Translations under genes and position numbers: made by a program
From: Hetaerina americana
Taxonomy: Eukaryota > Arthropoda > Insecta > Odonata > Calopterygidae
DNA: 64,000 nucleotides
Direction: 5' to 3'
Assembly: GCA_022747635.1 (NCBI GenBank)
Contig: JAKTNV010000006.1
Coordinates: 67,356,590 to 67,420,589, forward strand
Shown here: piece by piece, positions 34,423 to 45,450 of the stretch
Layout: every line of letters begins with the position of its first letter
Numbering within the stretch: the stretch's first letter is position 1
The notes under the pieces: model-generated
Told to the model about the DNA's origin: nothing
Seen by the model: only the letters and a program-made list of their open reading frames with translations
Databases searched by the model: none

Positions 34423-35690
34423 TACATTGAACTCTTTTCATTGAACTTTTTGCTTGAACTCTTCTTATGTTATGTCCATTTACTTTGAATATCTTTGCCT
34501 GAAAAACTGCCAAGATTGGTAAAATGCTCCACCTGCTACAGTTCATGCCCTCTTATATTAATGACTGAATTAGCCTTCCTCCTTCTCAAAATCCTCACTG
34601 CCTTAATTTTTTTACAGTGGTTCTCACCTCATGGATTGAACTTATTTTCTGATGTGCTATGCAATACTTGTATCCCTTGCCAACAAGCAAAAACAAAGCT
34701 TGATCATCAGCAAACCTAACTGATTTTATGAATTCCCCACCAACTTTCATTCCTATTACCAGGTCTCCCCATGAATCATCAACCATTATTTCCTATGTAT
34801 GTTGAAAAGCATGTTGATAATAAACAATCCTGTCTGATTCCTCTGCTTATCACTGGCCATCCTGGCTCCCAATGAGCCACTTGCACCTGAGCAGTCTGAG
34901 GGTGCAGATAAGTTTCCCATCTCTCCAAGCTAATTCTATTTCCTGCAATTCATTGATTAATTCTACCCAATTAACTCTATCAAATCCCTTTTTGAAATCT
35001 ACAAAACAGATGCATTCATCCTGATTGTTTTCCATGTTCCTTTTTATTAGTGACCTCATTACTGCTATGGCATCACACATGACTCTCCCCTTCTTGAACC
35101 CAAACTGATCATCCCCTAAGTACAAGTTTTCATTCTTGTGGATGATCCATTTCAGCTGAATGTGATATCAAACTCATTGTTCTGTTGTCCTCATATAATG
35201 CTGTCTTTCTCTTTTTTGGAGTGGGAACTAGTACCATCATAATCGGGATACGCGACCGTTCTCCCAAAACAATGCGAATGAACCATAAATAGTCTATATA
35301 ATAAAGTAGTCTATCTGTTATGCTTTTGAATCGCCGGAAATTTGTAAATACAGGTACCCTAATGCGGTGTCTAAACCAAGTGTTCGTTATAATTAGCCCC
35401 TAAATCCTGCAGAACTCAAATGCTTTTTCCCCGCGGTCATTCATTTGTCCTAAACCGTTGTCCTAAACCTAACCACCATCTCCCCTTTCGCCAATGAACG
35501 CGTTCCAATATTCTATCATAATCAATGTTTCTTTCAGGAACACCCGCAATTTTTTCCTCCTATCGATCGTATACCCAATCAACATTTTACATCGAAGCAC
35601 CTCACTGAGGAACTGATTGCGCCCCTTACCATTATCCTTGCCTTAACGCACAATCCTGTCCATTATGACAAGGTTGTATTCCATGGAAGA

Positions 35691-37106
35691 GACCGAAAAC
35701 ATATTAGCAAAAGAGATTACTGTATACATACATGCATGTAGTTTACATGTATATAAAATAGGGCTATGATCGTAATTCATTTGGAAGTGTAACGGAAATA
35801 AATAGAAGCTGAATTTTCCGAGACATAGTCTGATTATAACCGTATAGCAAGCCTATGTAAATATAGTGGGAACATGTGAAGAGTAAGGCGATTTACTCAG
35901 TTTTGTGATGAGGTCATGACTCCCACTGAATTCTACTCTACTTGCTTCAATGATTTGGTGGTGCCATATGATATGAATGCGCAATCGAGAAAATTATAAA
36001 TACAAGTTTAGTGGACTCAAAATATGCATACGCTCTCCTATGGTGATTTTTGAGCTTTGTGGGGATTTATCGAAAGTTATCCATAAATCCACATGAAGGT
36101 CAAATATTCGTTATCTTATTTAAGAACGAATGGATATTATGAATTCAGTGAACTGGTTTATGAAATTTTAACGATTACGCCTTTGTGTAAGTGTGTGCCT
36201 CCAAGCCATTTAAACTGGAAGAGTGCGATCTAGGAGGAAAAAATGATATTATCATAAAACCCAGTAAATCGGTGCCGCAATTTCTCTCAGCATGTGCCCA
36301 GAATATTTATATTGGCTTGCTGTATGATTACAATCAGGTTATGACACGATAATTTAGCTTTCATGTTTTCCGTAACACTTCCAAATAAGGAATCTGACCC
36401 TGTTATCCCATTAATAAATAATTAGGCAAAACCTTGTGCTAGAATGTTTTCATAAACAGTCGCAAACCCAGAATATTCTTGAGAATAATTGTCTAATCGC
36501 ACGAAAAAGAGAACTTTCGAAATGACCTCGTGCCTTTCTTGTTCAAATTTTGTCCCGACTTCGGTGAGTTTACTTGTAATTCATGTTTCAATATGATTTG
36601 GAAATGCCAATTAAAGTTCTATTTGTTTTCATTTTGATCATAGCAAGTTCAAAACGAGGTGTCACGTAATATCTCTCTTACAATATATACCTTATAGTTT
36701 CTGCATACGAATGTATTTGAACACATCAACGTGAGTAAGAATCTTTGACTAATGGCATAGATGGGAAAAGAAACTTGTTGAAAAGAAGGGAACACCTATT
36801 TTCGTTAATGTATTCGTCATCACTACAGGCTCAATGAGTAGAGCATTCTGCGACTAATCGGAATGCTCTGTGCCGGTTTTCAAATCCTTTGTGTGGCCCT
36901 ATCTAAAATCCAAGTGGTGCGATGTTTTGGATAACACGACTTCATAGAAGACAACAGGTGTTACAGTTTAAGGAACTGCCACCCTCCTTTCCTTGTATGT
37001 TAGAATTTCATAATCAAAATAGCTTACTTTCGGAATGGGCACTATTTTTCCCCATGAGAACCAACTCCTGGGTTGATTGAGGTTTAAAGGCGTTAATTAA
37101 AGCCAA
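35691..37106. other. Unassigned; one possible tRNA-like remnant
   Basis: AT-rich DNA without a recognised gene. At about 36835-36900 the sequence GGCTCAATGAGTAGAGCATT, followed 35 bases later by CCGGTTTTCAAATCC, resembles degenerate Pol III A and B boxes. It could be a worn SINE head. This stretch may lie in a 5' intron of the SV2-like gene. Confidence 0.35.
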
Positions 37107-38877
37107 CTAATAATAATAATAATAATACTTTATTCATTTTAAAAATGGTACAACCATATTAAATGTCGTCAATCATAATATTACTTAATATATAAACATA
37201 AGTTCTTAAATGTGATGAAGATTGTCACAAAAGAATTCATCCAATGAGTAAAGTGGGTGAGCAAGTAACCAGGTATATACCCTATTCTTGAAACTCTGGA
37301 TACCATCTGATTTCAACTGAGTAGGCAGATAGTTATACAGTCGTATGTTCATATTGTGAAATGTGTTGTAAGTTGATGACAATCTACAATAAGTAGTATT
37401 TAGATTCGATTTACCTCTTGTGGAATAGTTATGGAGGTTGGATCTTAATTGGTAAGTTTCTAGATTAACTTTCACATGAATCAGAGCCTTAAAGATATAC
37501 AAACAAAATACAGTCATGATTCTATACCTAATAAAAAAAGGTTTGCAGGAATCACGTGGTGGTATATTAGCAAGAGAGCGAATAGCTCTCTTTTGCAGTA
37601 GCAAAATTTGTTTAACATGAGGGGAATGACCCCATAACTCAACACCATAATTCAAATGACATTGAAAGAAGGCATGGTAAAGTGTTAAACGATACTCATT
37701 TGAAATGATAAAGTTGAGCTTTCTTAACATATAAACAGCTTTACTAAGTTTATTACAGGTCTGACTGATGTGAGTCTCCCAATTAAGTTTTGTATCAATA
37801 TAAATTCCTAGTATTTTAGCAGTTTCAATATTAGTTGTTTTTGATTTAAGACTGCACACAATATGCTGAGTTTTGTTAGTATTTAATTGTAAATGATTAA
37901 CATCAAACCATTCCTTAGCCTGTTTTTGGGTAGGGCTAGATCGTAACTTTGCATCTTCTGGATGTTGACACTTTTGTACAAAAGTAGTGTCATCAGCATA
38001 TAAAACAGATCTAGGTTTCATATTACAGGGCAAATCATTAATCATGATAATGAAAAGTACTGGGCCAAGCACAGAGCCCTGTGGTACACCACATTTTACT
38101 TTAAGAGCTGCAGACCGACAGCCATCAAGTTCAACCAATTGGTGGCGATCATCCAAATATGACTTCATTAGTTTCAGTGCAACTCCCTTAATACCATAAT
38201 ATTCTAGCTTTGTTAGTAATATTGAATGATTAACACAGTCGAAGGCCTTACTAAGATCACATAGTGTCACTGAGACTGATTCCTTTTCTTCAAATGCATT
38301 AATGACATAATTAACTATGGACTCTACTGCCAAAATTGTAGATTTCCCAGATCGAAAGCCGTACTGGGATTTGGAAAAGAGATTATTTAACTCAAAAAAA
38401 TTACATATTTGATCTTTCATAATAGCTTCAAAAATTTTACCAAAAACGGGGACTATGGAAATGGGGCGGTAGTTAGCTAAATCATCTTTATCACCTTTCT
38501 TATAGACAGGTACTGTTTTGGAATATTTTAGAGCTGTTGGAAAATCTCCTGTCTCAAAACATAAATTGACTAACATTGCTAATGGTTCCGCAATGAGCAC
38601 AATAATGTCCTTTATTAGGGAGTTAGAAAGACCATAAATATCCTTACTGTTGGATTTTTTAAATTTTTTAACAGTCGATATAATATCAAGTGGAGTAACA
38701 AAATTCCATTTAAAATTTAAATTATTCGGAGGAAGATTTTTCAGCATATTACCAATATTGGCAGCATCAACTTTTCGAGAGAACAAATTGTCTTCAACAG
38801 CTTTTAAGAAAAAATTATTTACAGCATCATCATAATGGATAAACTTCATTGAGAATGCCTCTGAAATTCCTACAAGG
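37107..38877 (-). mobile_element. 5'-truncated non-LTR retrotransposon (Jockey/CR1 group)
   Basis: The element reads on the minus strand from an open frame beginning after a TAG at about 38880 to a 3' end with AATAAAG and a (TAA/ATT)n tail at 37107-37126. It lacks the endonuclease and any first ORF, so it is 5'-truncated, the usual outcome of incomplete target-primed reverse transcription. The simple-repeat tail and the intact RT frame point to a recent insertion. Target-site duplications could not be identified by eye. Confidence 0.9.
37206..38849 (-). CDS. Reverse transcriptase of a truncated non-LTR element
   Basis: It is an uninterrupted 547-residue ORF; the open frame extends a further ten or so codons upstream of this ATG, so the start is arbitrary. 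RT blocks appear in order: VPVYKKGDKDDLANYRPIS (block 1-2), SQYGFRSGKSTILAVES, LCDLSKAFDCVNHSILL (first catalytic Asp), GVPQGSVLGPVLFIIMINDL and VLYADDTTF (the catalytic YADD box). KILGIYIDTKLNWETHI and SPHVKQILLLQKRAIR come next. The C-terminus (LYSLDEFF) resembles the ends of Jockey/CR1-group RTs. All catalytic residues are present, but with no endonuclease or RNA-binding ORF it is not an autonomous element. Confidence 0.92.
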   Translation of the reverse strand: MKFIHYDDAVNNFFLKAVEDNLFSRKVDAANIGNMLKNLPPNNLNFKWNFVTPLDIISTVKKFKKSNSKDIYGLSNSLIKDIIVLIAEPLAMLVNLCFETGDFPTALKYSKTVPVYKKGDKDDLANYRPISIVPVFGKIFEAIMKDQICNFFELNNLFSKSQYGFRSGKSTILAVESIVNYVINAFEEKESVSVTLCDLSKAFDCVNHSILLTKLEYYGIKGVALKLMKSYLDDRHQLVELDGCRSAALKVKCGVPQGSVLGPVLFIIMINDLPCNMKPRSVLYADDTTFVQKCQHPEDAKLRSSPTQKQAKEWFDVNHLQLNTNKTQHIVCSLKSKTTNIETAKILGIYIDTKLNWETHISQTCNKLSKAVYMLRKLNFIISNEYRLTLYHAFFQCHLNYGVELWGHSPHVKQILLLQKRAIRSLANIPPRDSCKPFFIRYRIMTVFCLYIFKALIHVKVNLETYQLRSNLHNYSTRGKSNLNTTYCRLSSTYNTFHNMNIRLYNYLPTQLKSDGIQSFKNRVYTWLLAHPLYSLDEFFCDNLHHI

Positions 38878-39480
38878 TATTCCTATTTATCATACTAATT
38901 GCCTTGAAATCTTACTGCAAATGGTATCATTGAACTGATAGCCCTCGATGGAAATTTAACGATTGCAAAAAATCCTATGATACTTGGACAATTGGATACT
39001 TCTTACTTTATGGCAGAAGGCGTAGCAACGGATAATTTTTAGTCATGAAATGGACTTTTGATATTGGTTTATTTCTTCAAAGGTGGCTAGCTGCTTTATG
39101 TTTGGCCTTTTCTTTTGGTTACATTTCTTTGGTAAAAATCGATGACAGTCACAAACGTGGCAGATATGTTATCTCTAGAACATTGAACTAGATTGAATAA
39201 TATACGTTTTGGTCTACTATCGTAAGGAAATGGAAGGTCCTCCATAAGCACATTCTAATAGAAATATTATCGAATCAGAAATTGTAATAGAGAATAAGTC
39301 CTTTTTGGTGGATAATTAAATAATGGAAATGTTGGGTGATTACAGGCCTGCTATAGCAACAATGGCAGGTCTGTAATAGCTGTGTAACTTTCCCTTTGGA
39401 ATTGAATAAATATTTAGTAGAATCCCTACTTAATGATTAACGGAGCAATTGTTTCTTCGTGTTGATCATTAAATAATCAA
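38878..39480. other. Unassigned AT-rich spacer
   Basis: No gene, RNA or mobile element is recognised here. Confidence 0.35.
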
Positions 39481-40540
39481 AATTTTACCTTCATCTTCCG
39501 TGGACGACACATACCATGGGGTTTTGGACTCTTCAACATTAATGCCGATCTTCATCTAACTTCTGCTAGTTCATTCCAATAAATAATATTCATTCTTCGT
39601 GAATTCTCTTTTACATCATCCTTCCATCATTGTCTAGGTCTCCATCTAGACATCTTCCTATCTAGTATCCATTCAATGTTTTCTGCATTATCACCCCATT
39701 TTATTCTGAATTTTTCTTGATTTTCCATTCACCTCCAACCTTCTGTGCAAGCCCTAAATTCATCTAAATATCATTCCGTCAAAAAATTCGTATTTATTTG
39801 TTTTTCTGTGTTAACATCTTCGTATCGCAACCGTTTGTTACAACTAAGGCAATGGCCGTTTTGTGAAGTTTGTATGGCTCGCTAATATTAGAGAATATTA
39901 TTTTCTTCGAGGGCATAAATACATCTGTTACATGACGATAAACTCTCTATTATTTCATCTAAAATCGAATAATTTGCGCTTGACGTTTGCGATAGGTATT
40001 GAAAGTCGCTATCATTTTCAAATTCCCTAATACCCAATTTTAGTGATTCTCAATATTTATCATGATCAATTGATATAATCTTTTCTTATCATTTATAATT
40101 AAACTCATCAGGTCACATTTTTCTTTCACCACTTCTCCAATTCTTTCTGTAACAATATTGCCATCAGCACTTCTACTTGGAATGTTCCAAATGTTATATT
40201 GCCAGTCAATACTAAATTTACAAATGCAGCTACTGATACAGATTAAACAGCATTTTTTTTTAAGACACACCAATTTCGACTTTGAAAGTTACTGCTGACT
40301 GTCCATGGTGAAAAATCTTATCAATCGATTCCTCCATTTTAATTTCAGTTAGCTCCACCAATTTCTTACGTAGGCACGCTTAATTTTCTAAGGGTGGTCA
40401 GCATCATCTGTCTGAGGACTTTATCAAATGTAATTTTCCAATTCAGGCAGTGCAACAATAATGTTATCATCCAAGCATTGCAAGATAAAATTGTACTCAT
40501 AACCATAAAAATGTGATTTATTGCTGATTAGTCACCTCTA
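39480..40540 (-). mobile_element. Degenerate non-LTR reverse transcriptase remnant
   Basis: On the minus strand 39700-39530 gives, across frames, DRKMSRWRPRQ, KDDVKENSRRMNIIYWNELA and PMVCVVHG. This resembles the RPRQRW.DDV..DL...N C-terminal tail of LINE reverse transcriptases. At 40450-40330 a FDKVLRQMMLTTLRKL stretch could be the RT palm. The middle is unreadable. The assignment rests on short motifs. Confidence 0.4.
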
Positions 40541-40910
40541 AAACCACACAGATATCATCTATTAATTATTCTCAACATAATCAGGGGTTCTATTATACAT
40601 TTCCTGACACATGGACTTTAGGCAAGATAATTATTATCAACTTGCGGATGACTCGCATTTCTAAAATAGAGTTTTCGAAATACATATCACTGATTACTTG
40701 CTGTACTGGATTCTTGACTCGGTGATTGAATATTAAATTTCCATAGGCCAGAATGATGTTACAGTCTACTCGGTTCAGTCATGACTAGTTTTTGCCAGTT
40801 CCGTCTGGCGTAAGTATTTTTTCGTATTATCTTTATGTTGAAAAAATCGATTTTAAAAAGGGGCTACTGAGTGTGATTCACTTATTCTTTCATCTCTTTC
40901 TCTCACACTC
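40541..40910. other. Unassigned spacer
   Basis: No gene, RNA or mobile element is recognised here. Confidence 0.3.
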
Positions 40911-40935
40911 ACACAGACACACACATATATACACA

Positions 40936-41000
<65 letters not shown>

Positions 41001-41027
41001 TGAGAGTGATGGGAAATATAAATAGGC

Positions 41028-41058
<31 letters not shown>

Positions 41059-41130
41059 TATATATATGTATATATATATGTATATATATGTATATATGTA
41101 TGTATATATAGAAATACATATACATGTATA
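40911..41130. repeat. TA/CA compound microsatellite
   Basis: CA-rich repeats at 40911-40936 lead into an uninterrupted (TA)n of about 27 units at about 40940-40991. A short unique spacer and more TA, CA and TATG repeats follow to about 41130. Open frames here (Tyr-Ile repeats on both strands) are artefacts of the repeat. Confidence 0.95.
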
Positions 41131-42100
41131 TACTCATTTATATGTGCAATATTTTATAACCAGCAAAGATTCTTGAGAGTGCAAACAATAGAATTTTACC
41201 CTCCATTATTTTCGCGAAAATTAACCAACTAGATTGTGGCATATAGGTTTTAATAGAGCCTAAACACAAGTCTGTCCTTCCTCTTGTGAAACATTTATTT
41301 AGAACTAGTTGATTCGTATGATGGATACGAGAAAGAGGAGAATCTTTCCTGTAACCGCCATATTAGTATCAGGAAAGTATTGGTCATTTGTCAAAATACT
41401 CCTGAACAGAAATGCGTGACACGCCAGAGATTGGTAATGCATATCGTTACATCTCTGACCTACTTTCTCCGAATGGCCCTGTATCGCTTCACTTTAGAGC
41501 CCCTTGGGGAGTTTAACTGCATCTTCACAACGCTCAGATTGCCATTGTGCACCCATTCCATACTTCTCCGAACTCTCGTGATGCAGGAGATGGGAATTAC
41601 TCAGATCAATGCATTGGACCATTAACTGTGTCCGACGACCACAGGCCGTCGCCTAGCCCCTAGATTCTCTCCGCTAATGCGAACTGGGAAGAGAACTTCG
41701 CTCGTGGCGTAGTTACCCAATTAGAGGCTATTATTTCGCGGTCGCTCGCTTGGAGCAATTTGGGCCTCCTGCCAGGTCCAGGGACAAGGATGGAAATTGT
41801 AGGTCAAGTAGTCCTGGATTAATTGGGAATGACGGTTTGTAAACACAGCGACTCGTGTGCAGTGGTGATTTAGGTTATATATTAATCATGTATAGCACGG
41901 TCAGGGAGAGTGATGAGAGGGGAATAAAACCTCAGACTAAAGAGTGCCTCTAGACGTGTGGGTGGTTGAGAGGGAGGATGAATTGGGCGACGTGGTCGAT
42001 TGCCTTTCAAAAGATAAAGGTGTTTCTGATTCGATAAACGCTTTCTGACCTTTAAAGATCGACTGAATTTGTTTATTTGCTACCCCTTCCCCTTGAGCGC
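41131..42100. other. Unassigned spacer
   Basis: No gene is recognised. The base composition is more balanced than in the flanks. The open frame 41380-41625 shows no domain. Confidence 0.35.
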
Positions 42101-42299
42101 AGTCGAATGCATTAGTTGAACAGGTCGCGAGTAAAGGGTCGTAATAGACCGAGTATCATCGGACACAGTAGGCGTAACATCGGATGTCTCATAAGGTAGT
42201 ACTATCGGTCCGCTATTGTTCCTTTTATGAATTAATGACATAGGGTCTCAGGTTTCCAGTAAACTTCGTCTATTTGCTGATCACGCCGTGATATACTAC

Positions 42300-43207
42300 A
42301 CTGTCCAATAAATACGCGAACTGAGGCCACGAAAACTTCATTTGGCGAAATTTAGTCGACGTCGATTTTGTCCCCTTCAAAATACTCTCCATTCGTTGCT
42401 ATGCACTTATTCCATCATCTTTTCCGCTGCTTAAAGCACCCTTGGAAGTCCTCGGCAGTTGGGCTTTTTAGTTTTCTCGTCGTTTCTTGCTTTATTGTGT
42501 CCACATCTTCCCAGTGATGTCCCCTCATCATATTTTTGCATTTTGGGAAAAGAGAAAAGTCGCAGGGGGCGAGATCTGGCGAATAAGGAGAATGATCAAG
42601 GATGGTGATTGAATTTTATGCCAGGAACTGGCGAACAATCAATGTTGAATGTGCTGGTGCATTGTCATGGTGAAGGATCTATCCATCATGTTCGGTTGAA
42701 ATAGTGTGCACTGTTGATTTTCCTGAATTCAGTTCATCAGCTATCATTCGGACGGTTTTTCGACGATCAGTAAGGACAAGGAACCACGCACGATCAATGT
42801 TGTGGTCGACACAGGGGGTTGAAGGTCGTCCCGGCCTTGCATCATCCGTGGCGTCTTGTTGGCCATCTTTAGAACGCTTAATCCACTTGAAAGCGGGTGT
42901 TTTCTTCAGAGCATTATCACCGTAAACAGCTGTCAACATTTCAGTAATTTCTTGATAAATTTTACCGCACTTCACCAAAAAACTTGATGTTGATTCGTTG
43001 CTCCGTGATTTCGTCAATTTCCATTTTCGACGAACGGTAAAAATAAGGACAATAGAAACTAACACATCTGGCACCATACGCACAGCTCAACGATCCGCCA
43101 AGCACAGACGGCATATTTGATCTCCGGTAACTAGCGTTGCTAGTGGGTGGGGCTAGAGTCCGCGTCATAGCCGCTAGATTGCACCAGTTCGCGTATTTTT
43201 TGGGCAG
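42300..43207 (-). mobile_element. Mariner with internal deletion, nested in a LINE
   Basis: The inverted ends are about 23 bp: CTGTCCAATAAATACGCGAA at 42301 and, reverse complemented from 43206, CTGCCCAAAAAATACGCGAA. The element is about 0.9 kb compared with about 1.3 kb for a full mariner. It carries a rearranged transposase on the minus strand and sits just after the RT active-site box of a CR1-like LINE. The flanking TA duplication is no longer clear. Confidence 0.92.
42352..43024 (-). pseudogene. Mariner transposase remnant, core deleted and frameshifted
   Basis: The minus strand starts with ATG at 43024 (MEIDEITEQRINIKF). The frame then shifts at a run of six T where five would be in frame, and continues CGKIYQEITEMLTAVYGDNA, ARPGRPSTP and RRKTVRMIADELNSGKSTVH. 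The segment with the first catalytic Asp (GDETW) and following residues is missing, a loss of roughly 130 residues. The last third returns with ILHHDNAPAHSTLIVRQFL (second Asp), a stop, SPDLAPCDFSLFPK (third Asp), another stop, and WNKCIATNGEYFEGDKIDVD. It is non-functional. Confidence 0.9.
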
Positions 43208-44020
43208 ACCACGAATAGGGAAATATCAAGTCAGGCAGGTTGAATATCATTGGCTACCGACCTAAATGGTGCGAGACATGGGAGCTAGAATTAAATTTGA
43301 ATAAATATGTTTCAATTAAATTTTAGAAGGCAAAGTATTTCACCAGAAAACACACTGCAAAGGGAACCAACATAGCACGCGTAGAATCGGTAAAATACTT
43401 GGGCGTAACAATAACTACGGATAAGTCCTGGGGAAAACACATTCGTGAAAATTACAGAATAGCTAATAAAAAGTTAAGATTCATTGAAAGAATACTTGGG
43501 GATTTTAATGAAAGGGCCAAGGAGCTCTGTTATTTCACGTTAGTAAGGCCCCATCCAGAGTATGCTATGGGATCCTCATGAAGGAGCCATAATTTTGGAA
43601 CTAGAACGAGTGCAACGCTGAGCAGCTAGGTTTGTGAAAAGTGTTATGAACAAGGGAGCAGTTTCACGACATGCTTGGAAGAATTAGGATGGGAGTCTCT
43701 AGTTAGCCATAGGCTTAAATACAGGTTAAATTAACTGCGTAGATTTAAGGCAGGTTGCTTATCTAAGGATGTTAAAGACATTACAGGCCCAAACTTACTA
43801 TGGTAGATTAGATCACCAACGTAAAATTAAGGGGATTTATTGCAGAACGGATAGTTTTAAAATGTAGTTTTTTCCTAGTACCATTAGATATCAAAATGGA
43901 TACAACAGCAATCGCGTAGGATATAATTAGAATTGGTAGTGTATATATTTGTCGATATCTTGCATGTTTCCACCTACACGTTATTCTTTTTATTTAATAA
44001 ACCCATCTTTGTAACAGTTC

Positions 44021-45240
44021 TACAGAATGATTTGAATGTACGTATCCTGTCATTGAATATTGTTGCACGTAAGTATTTTCTTTCGTGTTATTAAAATAAT
44101 CGACGGCATAATGCATCGACTACCTCTACACAAAAAATATTTGTGTAGAGTTAATATGAGTCGGTTTTGCATGTGATTTTATTCTATTTTACGGGTGGTG
44201 AACCAACCCCCCCGCCTCAAGCATCCGCGGCGGCTTGCGGGGTGTTATGTGGATTCGTACATTTATGTGAAATGGTACATTCAAAATTAAAAAAAACGAA
44301 CATAGCGATAATTTATGGAAAAATTAATCCTTGGAAAGTAGAAGTTATTTGCTTTGATAAATGGCAGGACGAGTATCGAAAGACTTGCTGATGGGGTCAA
44401 GGTACAATGTTACTTGAAATATTGCATCTTAATACATCAATTACTTTTTAATTCTGGATAATAGCAGAGAGCCTGATTAATTAGGCACATTGGTTCAAAG
44501 TGGTAACTATTGTAGAAAAATATGTTTTTCCTAATAATTAACTATTGAAATTAACCTCTTTACCATTCCTAGTCACAGAAACTCATTCAAGTGTTTGAAA
44601 TTGACACTACGTTCAAAATGTCAATGTCTATTAAAAGTGTTAAGCTTTTTATTGTGCTGTATGTTAGGTCGACTGAATTTATTCTCCAATTTTCAGTAGT
44701 TAAGAATATTTGATTTAATCTTGCATACATGAGTATTTTATAAATATATTTTGTAGCTCTCCGATGCATTAAAAGACGAGCCAATGTTACGCTTCAGTTA
44801 CCTTAATATATTCCACGGATTTAAAATTAAAAAAAAACGCGCGCCAAAAATCTAATCACATCCTCCAGAGGTATCCTCCGAGAGAACTAATCACTCGGTG
44901 GATCTCAGAATTTTATGTGACTCAGTGTGCGATTAGGGTATGAGTAGATTGTGTATGTGATTGTGGGGGACTTAACACTTCCTCTAGGACGAGACTGCTG
45001 AATTACGTTTGTCCAGTGATGACCACATCTTTTCGTGCTCGTCCAAAATTCCGTAAATTTTAAAAGGTTACGTCCGGTGCTGAGAAATTCTAACATTTGA
45101 ATGTCTTTGTGGTGATTTTTCGCAGCTTCTCGCAGACTCGCGTTATGTAAAAATGAGGGGTGTCGTGACATCCTCTACTGATTCCAAAGAAACTGCGGGA
45201 GATGCCGCCACAGTAACTTTTAACGGAGTCATCCGCTAAT
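44021..45240. other. Unassigned AT-rich spacer
   Basis: No gene, RNA or mobile element is recognised. Open frames such as 44167-44391 show no domain. Confidence 0.35.
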
Positions 45241-45450
45241 GTGCGTTTCAATGCAACAACTTCAGAATGTAAAAATCATTCACCTTGACCGGGATTCGAA
45301 CCCGGATCCCCAAAAATTTCAGAGTTTAAGAGGACGCCTCGATAGCTTAACTGGCTAAAGCCCCTGACCGGACATTGAGGGATCCGAGTTCGAATACCGG
45401 TCAAGGTGAATGATTTTTATACTCTGAAATTTTTTGCATTGAAATGCACA
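45241..45450. repeat. Inverted pair of tRNA-derived SINE ends (family A)
   Basis: The right half, on the plus strand, has a complete tRNA-like head: A box TAGCTTAACTGGCTAAAG near 45353 and B box GATCCGAGTTCGAATACC near 45381. The tail GGTCAAGGTGAATGATTTTT follows, then TGCATTGAAATGCACA. The left half (45241-45309) is the reverse complement of the right B box and tail (45380-45450), with about a dozen mismatches in 70 bases. The result is a large palindrome with a loop of about 70 bases containing the A box. The same SINE family occurs at 24560-24640. The acceptor stem does not pair, so this is not a functional tRNA gene. Confidence 0.85.

Larger units (their letters stand above)
33784..35690 (-). 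mobile_element. LINE family A copy interrupted by a mariner
   Basis: The 3' tip motif is at 33785-33815 (TTTAAAGTAGATTTTGGATG). After the mariner at 33874-34422 the LINE continues: 34786-34595 encodes SWGDLVIGMKVGGEFIKSVR and FADDQALFL, the RT active-site box. 35125-34850 encodes YLGDDQFGFKKGRVMCDAIA and FVDFKKGFDRVNWVELINEL. The endonuclease/5' part is partly present at 35370-35690, after an internal loss near 35240-35370. Linking the tip to the later part is inference from position and orientation. Confidence 0.75.
42100..44020 (+). mobile_element. CR1-like LINE remnant split by a mariner
   Basis: Before the mariner the plus strand reads RVVIDRVSSDTVGVTSDVS, then a stop, GSTIGPLLFLL, a stop, and INDIGSQVSSKLRLFADHAV. 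These are the RT blocks GVPQGS..GPLLFLLYIND and the FADD active site with two stops and D to H. After the mariner it reads KWCETWELELNLNKY, VESVKYLGVTITTDKSWGKH and ERAKELCYFTLVRPHPEYA, the RT thumb and tail. It ends in an AT-rich 3' region with TTTAATAAACC at about 44000. Many lesions show it is long dead. Confidence 0.85.

Noticed and set aside
40792..41176. Tyr/Ile-repeat ORFs on both strands
   Set aside because: They are translations of the TA/CA microsatellite.
45335..45410. Possible functional tRNA gene
   Set aside because: A and B boxes are present, but the ends cannot form an acceptor stem and the same tail occurs in a second copy, so it is a SINE head.
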